Positions 45,591-57,010 of a stretch of DNA of 64,000 bases are shown in pieces; position 1 is the first letter of the stretch; each line of letters begins with the position of its first letter. Made by a program: the position numbers and the translations under genes. The DNA comes from Apoderus coryli (lineage: Eukaryota; Arthropoda; Insecta; Coleoptera; Attelabidae), in NCBI GenBank assembly GCA_911728435.2, contig OU452198.1:36609902-36673901 (forward strand), given 5' to 3'. The notes beneath the pieces were generated by a model. It ran no database searches and was not told the DNA's origin. It saw only the letters and a program-made list of their open reading frames with translations.

Positions 45591-48110
45591 CTTATAATTT
45601 CTGATCGTGCTGTCTTTGTCGTCGAAAATCTGCAAAAAAATGACTGCTATCTATGTGACTTAACTTAAAGCTGCACCGAAGGTGCAGCCGCAGGTCTGTG
45701 TATATAGAAAATTTGTTTTTTGCTGCTTCCCAACGGGTACTTTTCAAGGGGATTTAATGCGGCCACACTATTTTATTAATTAATTTAATAACATCTGCAA
45801 AAGTTCATTTTGTGTGCGACGCAGAGGGAGATATCACCTATTTCCCACCCATCTGACGGCTCTCATGACACTGTCACTTTTGGTTATTATCACTTTTTCA
45901 GTAATATTACTTCAAATACACACTGACAACTTCTAAATTGACTACAACTATATGGAATAACCATTTTATAACACTACAATATACAACAGGTTGATAGAAA
46001 TTGATCTTAAACATGAAAATAATGCCGAAAACTCTTAGGCTATTAATGTAAACCAAGAAAATAATAAACTATTTGACACAAGCAATTTGTCTGTCGTTAG
46101 AAAAAACATCTTACCAAAACCAAATTATGACGTGAAATAGAAGTGTCAACTAAACTAAAATAATTCACACCATCGTTAGAAAAAAATACTACCAAATTAT
46201 GACAAACCAACGAACCATAATAGAGAGATATGTTATCTTAAAAAATAACGTCCGCTGCTATTAACGTTAATTTAACACCAACGATTTTCAAATAGAGAGA
46301 TGTGGTAGCTCTAAAAAATAACGTCACCTATGATGATAATCATATTATATGCAGCCATTTTTAGGCTAGCAGATTTAAAATACCTATCTAATATATTTAT
46401 AGTAGGTATTTAGTATAAAATTATATAGGGTTATTGAATTTGACAAGTGGATTTATTATTTAAATTAAGTATTTATCAGATTATAACAACATTTATTAAT
46501 AAGCAGCATGTGCAAAAAAAAAACATTAGCCGACATTTAACAAATTTTCTAGATTGCAATCGAATAAATTTTAAATGTTTAGAAATTTTTAGCATACACT
46601 TTAAATTTATATACGGGGTGAGTCAAAAATGTATTTGTTTATTTTTTTTAAGGTCAAAAAAGTAATATTTTGAATAATCTTTTGATTTAGATTTGAATTC
46701 ATGATTTCATTAGCGTGTAATTATAATAAGTTCGTAGAGGTGATCTACGGGGTAACTCAAAAATGTTTCGATTTATCTTCAATATTTTTAGGAGATATAT
46801 AGATTTTTGAATTTTTTTTTATAACCCTCAATGACTTTTGTCATAGATAAAACCACCACAAAACGACTGGGAAATCACGCAGTGATTTCTTGTCAGTACT
46901 TAATAATTATTGTAACTTAGCACAAAATATTTATTAAAGGTGATTATGATTACTTTGACAAATACAAAAAGTTGATATTATTGTAATGTCATTTAACCTG
47001 ATTTGCGTTTAGAATTTGGTCTTTTTCTTTTGACGGTTTATCTCTAAGTCATTATGAATTTTAACTACCTACGTATTTATATGTATTGTCACAATATGAA
47101 TAAGAAAGTATAAGAATATGAATTTAATAGGAACGGTGCCTTCACCAAGTCTCAAATTGAGAGTTAGAAAATAAGGGTAGAGCCTTCCTTATGTCTTTTA
47201 GTATTTAAAGATTCAGGTAATCGTGCTCTACTGAGTTAAATATTTGTAAAATGTAAAAGAGTTTATAGAAGGGTTTGAGTTTTATTAAGTTACTCGCTTG
47301 GCTTGTTGAGCTACTCGAGAATCGCCCACTTACATCACGCTCACGAAAGAGGATTTTATTGATTCTCCCTCGTAAAAAAGTGAATGTCTGTATTTGAGTC
47401 TCTCAGTTAATAGTTACTTAATTTGATTTAGAAAACTATTTTAAAATAAAAAAGAAAGACAAATATATTTTACTAACTATTATTTATTAAATCAACTATT
47501 TAAAATATAAGAAAATCAATTCGGTGAAAAAGGACTCAAAAATCAATAATTATAATAATTAAAAATTGGTACTTACATTACAATCATTTTTGACGACACA
47601 CCTGATCTTTTTCGGTAATTTCACTTTCAAAGAATATTTAAAATTTATAATTAAGATTAATGCTATATAGGTACACGTTAAATAAACTTAAAAGACACTA
47701 CTCAAAAACCCCAAAAAAGAGAGTTTTGTGGATAGAGAACCTGGCGGAGCATTCGGACACATATGTGCTCCAACGCGGGGAGACTTCATGGTCCGAGCCG
47801 CCAAATCTCCAACCACTCTCTTCAAAGTTTATAACACCGAAGTGGAAATACAAATCCCTCTGTAACTTCCTGTTACAATAATATTTATAACTTTTGATTT
47901 TCTCCACCCTTTCGAATATCGACCAATGCAATTGTCTATTCTTAGCGTCGGTCGTACTGTTTTTCTAGAAAAATATTAATCAGCAATTTTCTTTATTGTC
48001 TATTCCTATATTAGAGTCATGAACTTGTATAAACTTTGATGAACTTTTATAAATTATTAATCAGCGAAAAATAGCTAGTTCGACCGGATGCAATATTTTT
48101 ATTACAATAT
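45591..48110. other. AT-rich DNA between mirrored repeats
   Basis: No recognised protein. Small structures include a perfect hairpin CTGCACC-GAA-GGTGCAG near 45673, a local duplication of ATAGAGAGAT...AAAAAATAACGTC at 46219-46251 and 46292-46324, and two same-strand TACGGGGTGAGTC/TACGGGGTAACTC-AAAAATG termini near 46612 and 46748. A GC-richer patch at 47700-47930 is open on both strands, but no family is evident. Confidence 0.45.
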
Positions 48111-48408
48111 ACCGGGTGTGACAGTATTAAGTACTGATTCAGGCTTGTAGGGATTTAGAAAATATTTTTTGATCTCTAAACTGTACGACAAACTAAAATT
48201 TTGTAAGAGAGTAAATAGTTTTTAAATAAAATGAACTATTTACAGAAAAAAACTGGTGCTGATTATACGAGGGTTACAAAAAATATGAGTAGATAAGTTT
48301 TTAAACATCCTGTAATGCTAGAAATTGGAGTTTTATTGTATTTTTCGTTTTATTTGGAAAAAAGTAAAAAAAAATATTCACTTTTAAAGTCCTCTAGCGC
48401 AGAAACCA
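48111..48408 (-). repeat. dispersed repeat, copy B (inverted)
   Basis: An inverted counterpart of 45242-45590, running from ACCGGGTGTGACAG to CCTCTAGCGCAG, with the same ATACGAGGGTTACAAAAAAT core. Confidence 0.75.
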
Positions 48409-50070
48409 TTTTGAATATAGATAAGTTGACCTAAATCATAATATTTTCGGCCAAGGAATTTGTGCTATTCCGTACACCTCCTTTCCGGAGACCCTGTAGA
48501 ACGGTATTCTTTAAAAAGAGACTTATGAAATTTAGGATTAGTTAGAGGTATAGAGCCTGCATTTTTATTTTAAATTAAACAACAAATTAGAAAATATAAG
48601 ATTAATAATTGTCATTTGATAAATTTATTTAGGTAAATTATTATATCAATCCTGAAACAATGACACCCTGTATATTGTCACAAACAAAGCTTGCAGGGAT
48701 ATATGTTTGTAAAAGATTTTCATCTTTAAAAATTAAATTCTGTATGTTAAAATATTTAATACTTCATTTTTCGGAGCTTTTTTTACCAACCAAATCCGTT
48801 TAGCCATTTTTCAGTTAGGTATCGTGTATACGGACGGACAAAATGAGAGATATTTTTTAAAAACCTTTTTTACCTAAAACCTAAAATGATCCAAAACACG
48901 TATTTCCGTGAATATATATATATTTCTTTTTGTCAAACCAATATTAAATTTGCATATTATGGTATGGAGAGCTAAAAATCACTCAAATATAAAATATACT
49001 TTTTCAGGAATAAAAATATTTTAAAATTGAATACAACTTGCGCCATCTCTACTGTACAACCAAAACCAATTCTTCTTACAACAGTTTGCGCCCTCTAGAA
49101 CATTGCTCTACAACCCTTTCACTACCGTCGCAAAGGAATCTATACACAATAAATGTGGCACGTGTATGTATCTACCCCTATTTATAAGGGGTGACGATTT
49201 TATGGTGTCACTTATTTAAAAAAAAAAAGTTTAAGGGGTGGCTTTTTTATGCTGCAATTTATTTTTTTTTTCATGGATATGAGGGGGTTACTTTTTTAGC
49301 TCATGTCAACAGACTTTTGGGGTGATACATAAATATGTGGCAGCATGGGTATTTAGATACTCGTTTTTTGTTGGTTGATAAAAAAGTTATTGTTGTGTTT
49401 ATATTTTTGAGTTATGTTTGTTTATCTGTGATTTTAACAAGAATGTAAAAAATTAACATGAAACAGATGTTTTCCCCAACCAAATGAATTAGTTTGGCCA
49501 CCTAGAGGGTTTCGTAGCGATTCTATTGCCAGGGAATCCTTTTATTTACCCTTGTAGTTAGGCTTGTGTTTGCCTGTTTGCATAAAAATGAATGAAATAA
49601 ATTTCCTCTGCAAGAATTCGTTACATTTGTATGTCGCATTTATTTTCCTATGCCATTGTGAACACATTTTGGACCCTTAATCTCGTGAAATCAAGCATAT
49701 CGTCATGGACAACTATATTGATGGGCTTGTCAAAGGTTCCAATAGCCTTGTATCAAACATTTGGAAACATTAGAGACTCCAAAATTTTAGTTTATCAGAA
49801 AACCAGACGACTAATAATAGGAGTGACAGATGCTCTCATTCGATTGTGAGGAAGAAATCAACAGCATTCAAAACGATTTTAAGCAAAAGTTGTACTCCCA
49901 GACCATGAACAACTCAAATATATTTGACCTTTCCGGCACCATTCTAACTCTGTTAATAATTTTGGATCCACAATTTTATTTACGTATTTTGGTGTCCAAA
50001 TAAAGGACACAAATTAAGTCTAGATATTTATTAGGTTTCAAATCTCACAGTTGAATAAACTGTTACGCAG
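48409..50070. other. anonymous DNA with miniature-element scraps
   Basis: CAAGGAATTTGTG...CACCTCCTTTCCGGA at 48451-48500 is a second copy of the repeat at 29127. AATCCGTTTAGCC...GTATACGGACGGAC near 48797-48840 matches the repeat at 33644. The frame 49631-49849 has no motif I know. Confidence 0.45.
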
Positions 50071-50571
50071 GGAGCCTTCGGTAACGTTCTAACGAACTCA
50101 ATCCTAGGAGCACTAAGGCAACGAGGCATCAATGCGACTTGCTGCAGGTGGATAAACTGCATGCTTAAAGGAAGAATGGTATGTAACTCGGTAATAGGCG
50201 ATACAATAATAGCAAATCCTGTATGAGGGTGCCCGCAGGGGGGAGTACTGGGTTTTGCAGATGACCTAGTCATACATGTCCAGGGAAAGTTTAATAGCAT
50301 ACTAAGGGGCCCTTGATACAGCAACAAACTGGACTTTGGAACAGGGACTAAGAATGAGCCCATCAAAGTCAGCAACGATCGCTTTCACCAGGAGGAAGAA
50401 AACAAAGAGAACTAGGACCACACTTCAAGGTTAAATCGTAAGAATTCCGGGGCGGTAAACTGTTTAGGGGTCATTCTAGACCCAAAGTTTCTCTATCTAG
50501 GGTGGTTCCCGCGGAGCACTCGGGAATAGAAGGCAACGAGAGAGCAGATTGGCTGGCTAAAGTTGGAATTC
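50071..50571 (+). pseudogene. R1/I-like retrotransposon: reverse transcriptase and RNase H scraps
   Basis: The frame reads GAFGNVLTNSILGALRQRGI, CCRWINCMLKGRMV and GCPQGGVL, then GFADDLVIHVQGK (catalytic F-ADD). A deletion joins GGVL almost directly to the FADD block. Later frames give ATNWTLEQGLRMSPSKS and VNCLGVILDPK, and finally VPAEHSGIEGNERADWLAK, the end of an RNase H domain. PQGGVL, FADD and a downstream RNase H fit the R1/I group rather than Jockey. Multiple frameshifts and deletions make it a relic. Confidence 0.75.
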
Positions 50572-51913
50572 ATGTTTCGACTAGAAACACATGGACATTC
50601 ACCTTCATATTTCATGTGCCTTTTCACAGGACAATTTACGCCTCAAGATTTTACAACTAGAGTTTCAGTTCTAGCAAATCGTTTGCAGCAGCAGCTCGAT
50701 TTTTTCAGTGACTCGCGTATCTTTAAACGTGATCTGAACAGGATATTTTGTCCTAATGATGTGCGGTAGATTTGTGATGGGCTTGCCTTGGAATTCTTGA
50801 CTAAGAATGTTCGTTTAATATTATTTTGATAATGTTAAATTTATTAATTCATTTAATTTTGTGCTGCTGTTGTGGGTGTGTTTTTTCTTTTCTTTTTAAA
50901 TTGTTACATTATCTAGTTTAAGAGGTTGTATTTATTTATTGTTCGTGTTTGTTATGTGGTTATTAATATCAAACTGAAATTCTAAGTAAAATAACAAAAG
51001 TGGCAGAATGATCCACCTTCTCCCCTACGTTGTTTTATTTCCCAAATCTACGTTTTAAGTTTGTTCACCCTTTGCTGACAATAAGAGCACGGTCCAAAAT
51101 GACTTTCGAAGTAGACTAAAGATTCTACGAGAAAATTCTAATAAATCCATTGGTATTTAGATACCTGACTATTGTCTAATAACGTCAGTTGTAAAAGAGT
51201 ATTTGAAGTATTAAATCATAAGTAATTTAGAGATACTAATTAAGTCAAATTCCGTGGGAAATTCGGCTTTCCCAAAACCTTCCAGCTTAAACTAGAATTA
51301 CCTTAGAACTGAAATTAGATTGGTCTGGCTTGGATAAAGTTTTATTTTATCAGGATTATAATAGATATAACATGTAAACCTAATACCTACAGGTAACTAC
51401 AAGCATTTTAGTGTCAAAAACTTTATAAAATCTCAAAATTCCAAATGACGTTTTCGGCTATAGAACTTTAATTTAATATTCGGTGAATGTACAAGAGTTT
51501 TGAAATGATAATCCAACCCGGGGGGCTGAACTCGGGGGGTGTGGGTGGCTATACAGCAGAAAACGAAAAGGAAGTTACGAGGAACGGGGTTGGAGATCGT
51601 ATATAAGGGATGTAAAGGTTAGAGGTGTAGAGGCCGCTTTCACCAACGGTTGTCTTAATTATTGACAAAAAAATATGGCATCAAGTAGCAGAATTTTAAT
51701 TATCCTCTGTGGATACTAAAAGTGTCACCAATAGGCGCGTCGAGAATAAAAAAAGTGTTTTGTAGAAGTGGTAAAACGAGTTTGGCAATATTACTCTACG
51801 GTAGAGATTCTACTCATCCGTTATTTAAAGGAGAAAAATTATATTTATTTATGAAATGAAAACGCGTCTACTCGACAATATAATCTTCTAAAAATTAATT
51901 CAAAAATCAACCA
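50572..51913. other. anonymous DNA
   Basis: An open frame 50563-50769 (LANRLQQQLDFFSDSRIF) follows the R1-like relic but matches no family I know. A GC-rich patch (51515-51650) contains TATATAAGGG. Nothing else is recognised. Confidence 0.4.
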
Positions 51914-51949
51914 TACATGTTTCGAAAGTAGATATACTCTCATCATCAG
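51914..51949 (-). ncRNA. hammerhead-like motif, solitary copy
   Basis: On the reverse strand: CTGATGA (51943-51949), an extra T, GAGAGTA complementary to TACTTTC around a TATC loop (seven pairs, one wobble), then GAAACATGTA (51914-51923) and TGG. Sequence after TGG resembles the outer ends of the 32229-32950 palindrome (GACGCGTTTTCATTTCA versus GTCGACTTTTATTTCA). It lies just 3' of a Jockey-like fragment on the same strand. Confidence 0.45.
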
Positions 51950-52014
51950 TGCTATTAATGAGGTGAATAGAAAGCTAACAGGACCTGGGTTCTTATCATT
52001 TATTAAAATCTTAA

Positions 52015-52315
52015 TCTACTTTTGTGTACCAAACTCCTGACGCATATTCCAGACAGGATGTGTACAGAACTCTCACAATCCTCCAACCTGTCGACAATAG
52101 CGTAAAACTCCAGATCATGAGCAAATAGCAGGAAGTTACCACCGAATCCAATCCAACCTAGTATAGTTTACCGATCAAATTATTATGATTAACTGGGTCA
52201 AGTGCCTTCGAGAAGTCTGTATAAATTGCGTGAACCCATGAACCATTTTCGAAAGCATTTGTCAAAAAGCTAACGTAGTTTAAGAGGTTCAATCCCGAAA
52301 ACCATATTAAATAAA
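52015..52315 (-). pseudogene. Jockey-like reverse transcriptase fragment B
   Basis: The reverse strand reads FSGLNLLNYVSFLTNAFENG and WVHAIYTDFSKALDPVNHNN, the catalytic DFSKAFD-x-VNH block, then LIGKLY-stop. Scrambled later text includes LEFYAIVDRLEDCESSV and SCLEYASGVWYTK, echoing blocks found after the YADD region, which is itself missing. It is deleted internally and interrupted upstream by the tail of fragment A. Confidence 0.65.
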
Positions 52316-52330
52316 TAAATAAATAAATAA
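52310..52330. repeat. (TAAA)n tract, tail of retrotransposon A
   Basis: TAAATAAATAAATAAATAAA marks the 3' simple-repeat tail of the reverse-strand copy whose coding region lies at 52498-53245. Confidence 0.7.
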
Positions 52331-52497
52331 CTTTATTAATTCCACAGAACATAAAACAATAATTACAATGCTTTACATTATGGGATCGTCAATTCAGATT
52401 GCTACAACAAAAACAAATACAAGTTTCTCTTCAACAAACAACACACATTTACATCAATCACATGTCTATATTATCTCATTATACTAAATCACATCAG

Positions 52498-53245
52498 AAT
52501 TATTGGTCACTAAAGAATTCGTCGAGCGAATAATAGCACCTGCCACACAGAAAATTTTTTAACTTTTGTTTAAAATTAGTTCTAGACATGTTTACGTTAA
52601 AATCAGGATTGAGTTTGACTAACTGGTTAATACATTTCGCTCCGAGGATCCTGGGATTGTTCTGCCCTATCTTTAATCTAGAAAACTGAACGTCCAAGTC
52701 CCCACCCGAGCGCGTGTCATACCGATGGATATCAGACCTGCGCCGACAGTCTACTCGGTTATTGGTATAAATAATTAGTGAAAATATATAAAGACATGGA
52801 AATGTCATTATATTCAATTTTTTAAAGAAACTTTTGCACGATGTCGAAGGAGCAACACTCATCATTGCTCTTATTATCTTTTTTTGTTTTATAAAAATCT
52901 GTCTCCATTCTGAGGCGCCACCCCAAAACGCCAAACCATAGGACATAACTGACTGTGCGAGGCCATAGTATACTAGTTTAATAACATCTAAAGTTACGGT
53001 ATTTTTTAGGTTATATAGCAGGAATCGAACACTACTTAATTTAGAAACAACGTGTTGGTCAATAATAGCAACACCCAATATCGGAGTAAGAAAATCAGGA
53101 ATAATATTTTCAAAAACCTTAGAAATGACGCTAATAATACTAATGGGTCTATAGTTGCTAATATGAGAACGGTTAGCCGATTTGAAAACAGGAGTTATGA
53201 AACTTGACTTGCCATATAAAAGAAATCACCCATCTCTAAGAGATA
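52498..53245 (-). pseudogene. Jockey-type retrotransposon A, C-terminal half with deleted palm
   Basis: Reading from 53245: LLYGKSSFITPVFKSANRSH and ISNYRPISIISVISKVFENI, the first reverse transcriptase blocks. They are followed almost at once by GVAIIDQHVVSKLSSVRFLL, VIKLVYYGLAQSVMSYGLAF and the long C-terminal tail ending YYSLDEFFSDQ-stop at about 52500. The region holding DFSKAFD, PQGS and YADD has been removed in frame, so the open frame persists with no catalytic residues. A 3' UTR and (TAAA)n tail follow at lower coordinates. It sits inside fragment B. Confidence 0.8.
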
Positions 53246-53249
53246 AATT

Positions 53250-53690
53250 AAATATTAAAAAATGATTCCTTGAATATTGTTTTATTGTACAGAATCAAAG
53301 CCTGCGGCCGCCGTCACAACTTCCACAGCCTTGCTAAAAATAATCCACTGAAGCTCCGTTTTGCCTTTTTTGTCTCAAACCGAAACCAAGTACTATACTT
53401 TTCCATTAACCGAATTCGACATTATTGATAATTTTTTACTAAATATAGTAACCAATCAAATTACTTAATTTGGCTAATATATTGAAAGATTATGCGGTAA
53501 ATATGAGAAAAGCTGACGTAACTGAATATAAAGAAGCAACTGTAAAAACAATTTGGAATACTACGAGTAGGCTACTCCAGGACAAATACTTCAGTAAACA
53601 CATATACATAAATTAACCGATCATTCAACGTGTCAGTCGTTGATAATTGGTCTTACATTAGAAAATTGACGGTTTATTTGAAGGTTAATT
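53250..53690. other. anonymous DNA
   Basis: Nothing recognised. Confidence 0.4.
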
Positions 53691-53693
53691 TTA

Positions 53694-54408
53694 CACCGCT
53701 CAGTTTAAACGTTATAGACACGTATTTTTATTATTTAAATACAACTACGTGCATTATTATGTTTAAGTAACGTTGTATATGTATTATAAATAAACCAAGG
53801 TGTTTTTTAAACGCGTGTCAAACATTGTCAAAATTAAAAACGTTTATAAAACGTTCTTTATGTAATTTATAATAAACCGATATTTATAGCTAAAATAACG
53901 TTAAAAAATGTTCACTAGAAGCGCATAATTTTTAGAGCCGACAATGAAATCGTTAAAATGACGTTTTTTAAGTATTTTATAATAATCCGAAAATTACAGT
54001 TAAGAAAATATCCCATAAAAATGCTTATTGCTTAATATGGGAAAATTCAAAACGTTTATATAATGTTTATAAAGTATGTTACAAAATTATATAAAAGCAA
54101 CTTTAAATAACAGTGTTAGATGTACATGTATTTGTCGTATCTAAAAAGCTAATAATTATTAATGTTTGTGTAAGCGTATCATTAACGTATTTTAGAAACG
54201 TTTGATTTCACCGTTGAATATATATACTTAAATACGTTCAATACACCTTTTTTAAAGCGTTTAACCAACGTTTCGTTATTCGTGTTCTGTAACGTGAATA
54301 AACGCGACATATTAAAGTCATATGTACGTATTTACTGTACCTTTTTCTGGAAAGGTGTTTTGTAATGACAAACGTTAAATAAACGTATGTGTGTTTACTG
54401 GGTAAATG
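53694..54408. repeat. element built from reiterated ACGTTTATAAA-like motifs
   Basis: At least ten copies of AACGTTTATA, AACGTTATA, AACGTTAAA or inverted variants occur at irregular spacing. The right end is TTTACTGGGTAA; the left may be CGCTCAGTTTAAACG. The same motif fills 62510-62900. A non-autonomous element is likely; no coding sequence. Confidence 0.5.
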
Positions 54409-54419
54409 CTTTAACCAAT

Positions 54420-54645
54420 TGAGCTAAATTTTGGTGTATGAGTTTGGGGGAGTCCTAGGATGAACCCATTAGTTGTAGCCCTCTGATAGGAGTGGACACA
54501 ACCACCAAAGTTGCAAATAGCTGTAGGGGTCGAGCGATACATCATTTTAAATCAAGTAATTTTTATAAAGGGTTTTTGGCGTCATTGATACAGCATGTGG
54601 AAGGTTCTGATTTCAAACCCCAGCTCTGGCAATATTTTTTTTCTA
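54420..54645 (+). repeat. possible tRNA-derived SINE-like fragment
   Basis: TGGCGTCATTGATA (A-box-like) and GGTTCTGATTTCAAACC-CCAGCTCTGG (B-box and T-arm-like) lie about 30 bp apart before a T-run (54634-54642) that could end polymerase III transcription. On the reverse strand TAGCTCAATTGGTTAAAGC near 54412-54430 is a good A-box alone. Neither forms a complete tRNA cloverleaf by eye. Confidence 0.3.
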
Positions 54646-55036
54646 ATTCTAGAATAAAGTAGTAAGTTTGTTACGTTAGTTTATTGGAAATAATGAGAAT
54701 AATGCCATAATAATAATTATCAAAATTATAGGAGTTTTACATATGGTACCGAATTGTCATTTAGACTTTTGATACAGACAAAAGATGTAATTTCTCTTAA
54801 GTTCTAGTCTACATGATTATCAAAATTTACAAATAACAGGTAAATTGTAATTTATTTTAGGTTCTAGTTTACATAATTATCAAAATTTACAATTGATACA
54901 ATTAAAGTAACTATTTTTAGAGAACAATAGTTTTTTATAGGAGTCTTGAAACGCCTCCAACCTCAGTGCGTTCAGATTTTCAGGAATTATATTATATAAG
55001 GCATATTATATTACATGTAAAAGACTCACGACTCAC

Positions 55037-55050
55037 GAAACATGTATGGA
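55037..55050 (+). repeat. half hammerhead-like motif
   Basis: GAAACATGTATGG matches the 3' half of the motifs at 32.8 and 51.9 kb, but no CTGATGA precedes it. Probably a 5'-truncated copy. Confidence 0.3.
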
Positions 55051-55137
55051 TTATTTCTTTAATAGAATATTATTAATAAATTATTCTAGGATGCATTGGT
55101 TTACAGAATAGCTTTTATCTATTAGAACAGAATAAAG

Positions 55138-55700
55138 TTAGAAAAAAAGTTCTGGACAGAAAACAGAACACTTTTCTTCCTCAACAGGCGTCATACTAAT
55201 CAAAGTAATGAAATATTTCTTAGTTGTAAAATGTTTTATTTTTAGAATATTCATCCCAGGTATTGCTTCAAAATTTTGCGACAACAAAATAGAAAACTGA
55301 ACCGTTGGTGGAAGAGAATTTGCCCCCACTCCCTTAAACAGCAAATGATATTTCTTTGAGCAATCCTTCAGACGGTAGAGTGCGCAGGTCAAAAATAAAT
55401 GATTTTCCTCGGATGAAAATCCTTCAGCTTTATTTCCCTTATAATACGTTTTCCAGGCGTTTCTTATTTTTCCCAGGCTAAGGCGGAGCACCTAGGAAAA
55501 TGAGTGAAAACACTGCCGTGGTGCGCCTTACGTGCGAAACAAAGATGGCAATTGGACGTGCGGCAACGGCGGAGACGGCAGGCAGGCAAGTAAAAGCAGT
55601 TTTGCTTCTCTTCATTTCGCATTCTGTTTGGTTGCCGCTGGCAAGGGAAATTCGACCCCGCTATTATTTTAACTCGAATATACTTTTTGTTAAAATTTAG
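55138..55700. other. two unassigned open frames, divergent
   Basis: A 117-codon reverse-strand frame (55138-55491) and a 66-codon forward frame (55500-55700) meet around CACCTAGG. The first has an ordinary amino-acid mix (LTCALYRLKDCSKKYHLLF) but no known motif. The second lies in a GC-richer patch with GCGGCAACGGCGG. They could be fragments of host sequence; chance is also possible. Confidence 0.2.
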
Positions 55701-56334
55701 GAGAAAGGGATATAGTTTCTTATGTTTATGTTTACCTCATATCATTTTTGGTATGTCAAGTTAAATAGAGGAGGAGGATAAAATTTAAATCATGTTAGGT
55801 ATGAAAATTGACAAGAAATAATACTAAATACAATCCAATTCAGGAAACTTAATTAGTGGGTTTAAATGTATATTTTTTCGCTTCTCGTATAAAAAACCGT
55901 CACAGTCTTTTTTAGTGGAACACATCCTGTATCTGGAAAACCTCTGTAGATTTTTCATTTCCAAGTGATATTAAAAGGAAAAGAAAATTTCGTCACCCCA
56001 AACGATTTTCCATCCCTAATAATTTATAAATTCTCCAATGGATCAATCAAAAATAAACCTGTATGTGTTTCACAATAGGCTTGTGAGGCGGAATCGTTCC
56101 AAAAAACCCTTCTATGAAACGGGTACAATTATTCCTTTAACTCAAAAAATATTTATTAAAAAATAGTCAACAGAAATATATTAGTATCAAAATACCCATA
56201 AATGTTTTGACCTATAGAATCAGACTTCTAGGGGTTAATGACTGGAAAATAAAAGACCTACAATATGTTCTATTTCTAACATTTCTCTTCAGCGTTCTCA
56301 TAGCGATTGATAATTGCACTGAATGCAGCAAAAG
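55701..56334. other. anonymous AT-rich DNA
   Basis: Nothing recognised beyond a CACATCCTGTAT end-like motif near 55920. Confidence 0.4.
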
Positions 56335-56336
56335 TA

Positions 56337-57008
56337 TACTGAAAAAAAAATTGTTTGGATCAAGAAAAAATTGAGTTGAACCAATCAAATATTTCTTCGG
56401 TATGCGACAAACAACCCATGTACTTGAGACAAATATATGGTTTATTTGAAATACCCAAGTAGTATTTATTTGATTTAAATAAATATTTTTTTGATTTAGT
56501 ACTTATACTTACATGCTAACAAGGCCCGAAAATGTAAGGATATATTTGTTTGCTTGAACTAAGAGAGTTATTTAGAAGAAAGATTCCATGTACTTGGCCC
56601 AAAGGTGCTGCTACTTGGAATAAATAAATATTTGTTTATTCTGAAAACATTTTTTTATATTAAATATATGATTTGTTTTATCCAAAACAATAATTTGTTC
56701 CAAAATGTGACATTTTGCTTCCAATAAATACTTTGTTTGTTACAAATAAATATTTATTTCTTCAAACATGTTTTTTTCTGGAAATTAATTTACAAATATT
56801 TGATTCAAATAACCAGGAATTAGCTTTAATCTGTTATTTAAATTAAATAAATATATATTTCTGTCAAATAAATATTTTTTAAAAATCAAATAACTCTATT
56901 TATTCTGGACAAACACTGTTTATTTGAGTCAATAAATTTTGTTTGAGTTAAACAAATAAAAGCCAAATAATTATTTATTAGGGTTCATTTTTAGATTTTT
57001 TTTCAGTG
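56337..57008. mobile_element. TA-flanked miniature element with AAATAAATATTTGTTT repeats
   Basis: TA at 56335-56336 and 57009-57010 flank inverted ends TACTGAAAAAAAAA and, on the reverse strand, CACTGAAAAAAAAT. The interior holds about fifteen variants of ATAAATATTTGTTT or AATAAATATT. The same ends and motif define the 2.68 kb element inside Copia at 30326-33005. Confidence 0.75.
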
Positions 57009-57010
57009 TA

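Noticed and set aside
50031..50375. 114-codon reverse-strand open frame
   Set aside because: It overlaps the forward-strand R1-like reverse transcriptase fragment, which has clear PQGG and FADD blocks.
51121..51260. Text resembling an early reverse transcriptase block (IPDYCLITSVVKEYLKY)
   Set aside because: Only one weak block with stops on both sides; not enough for a call.
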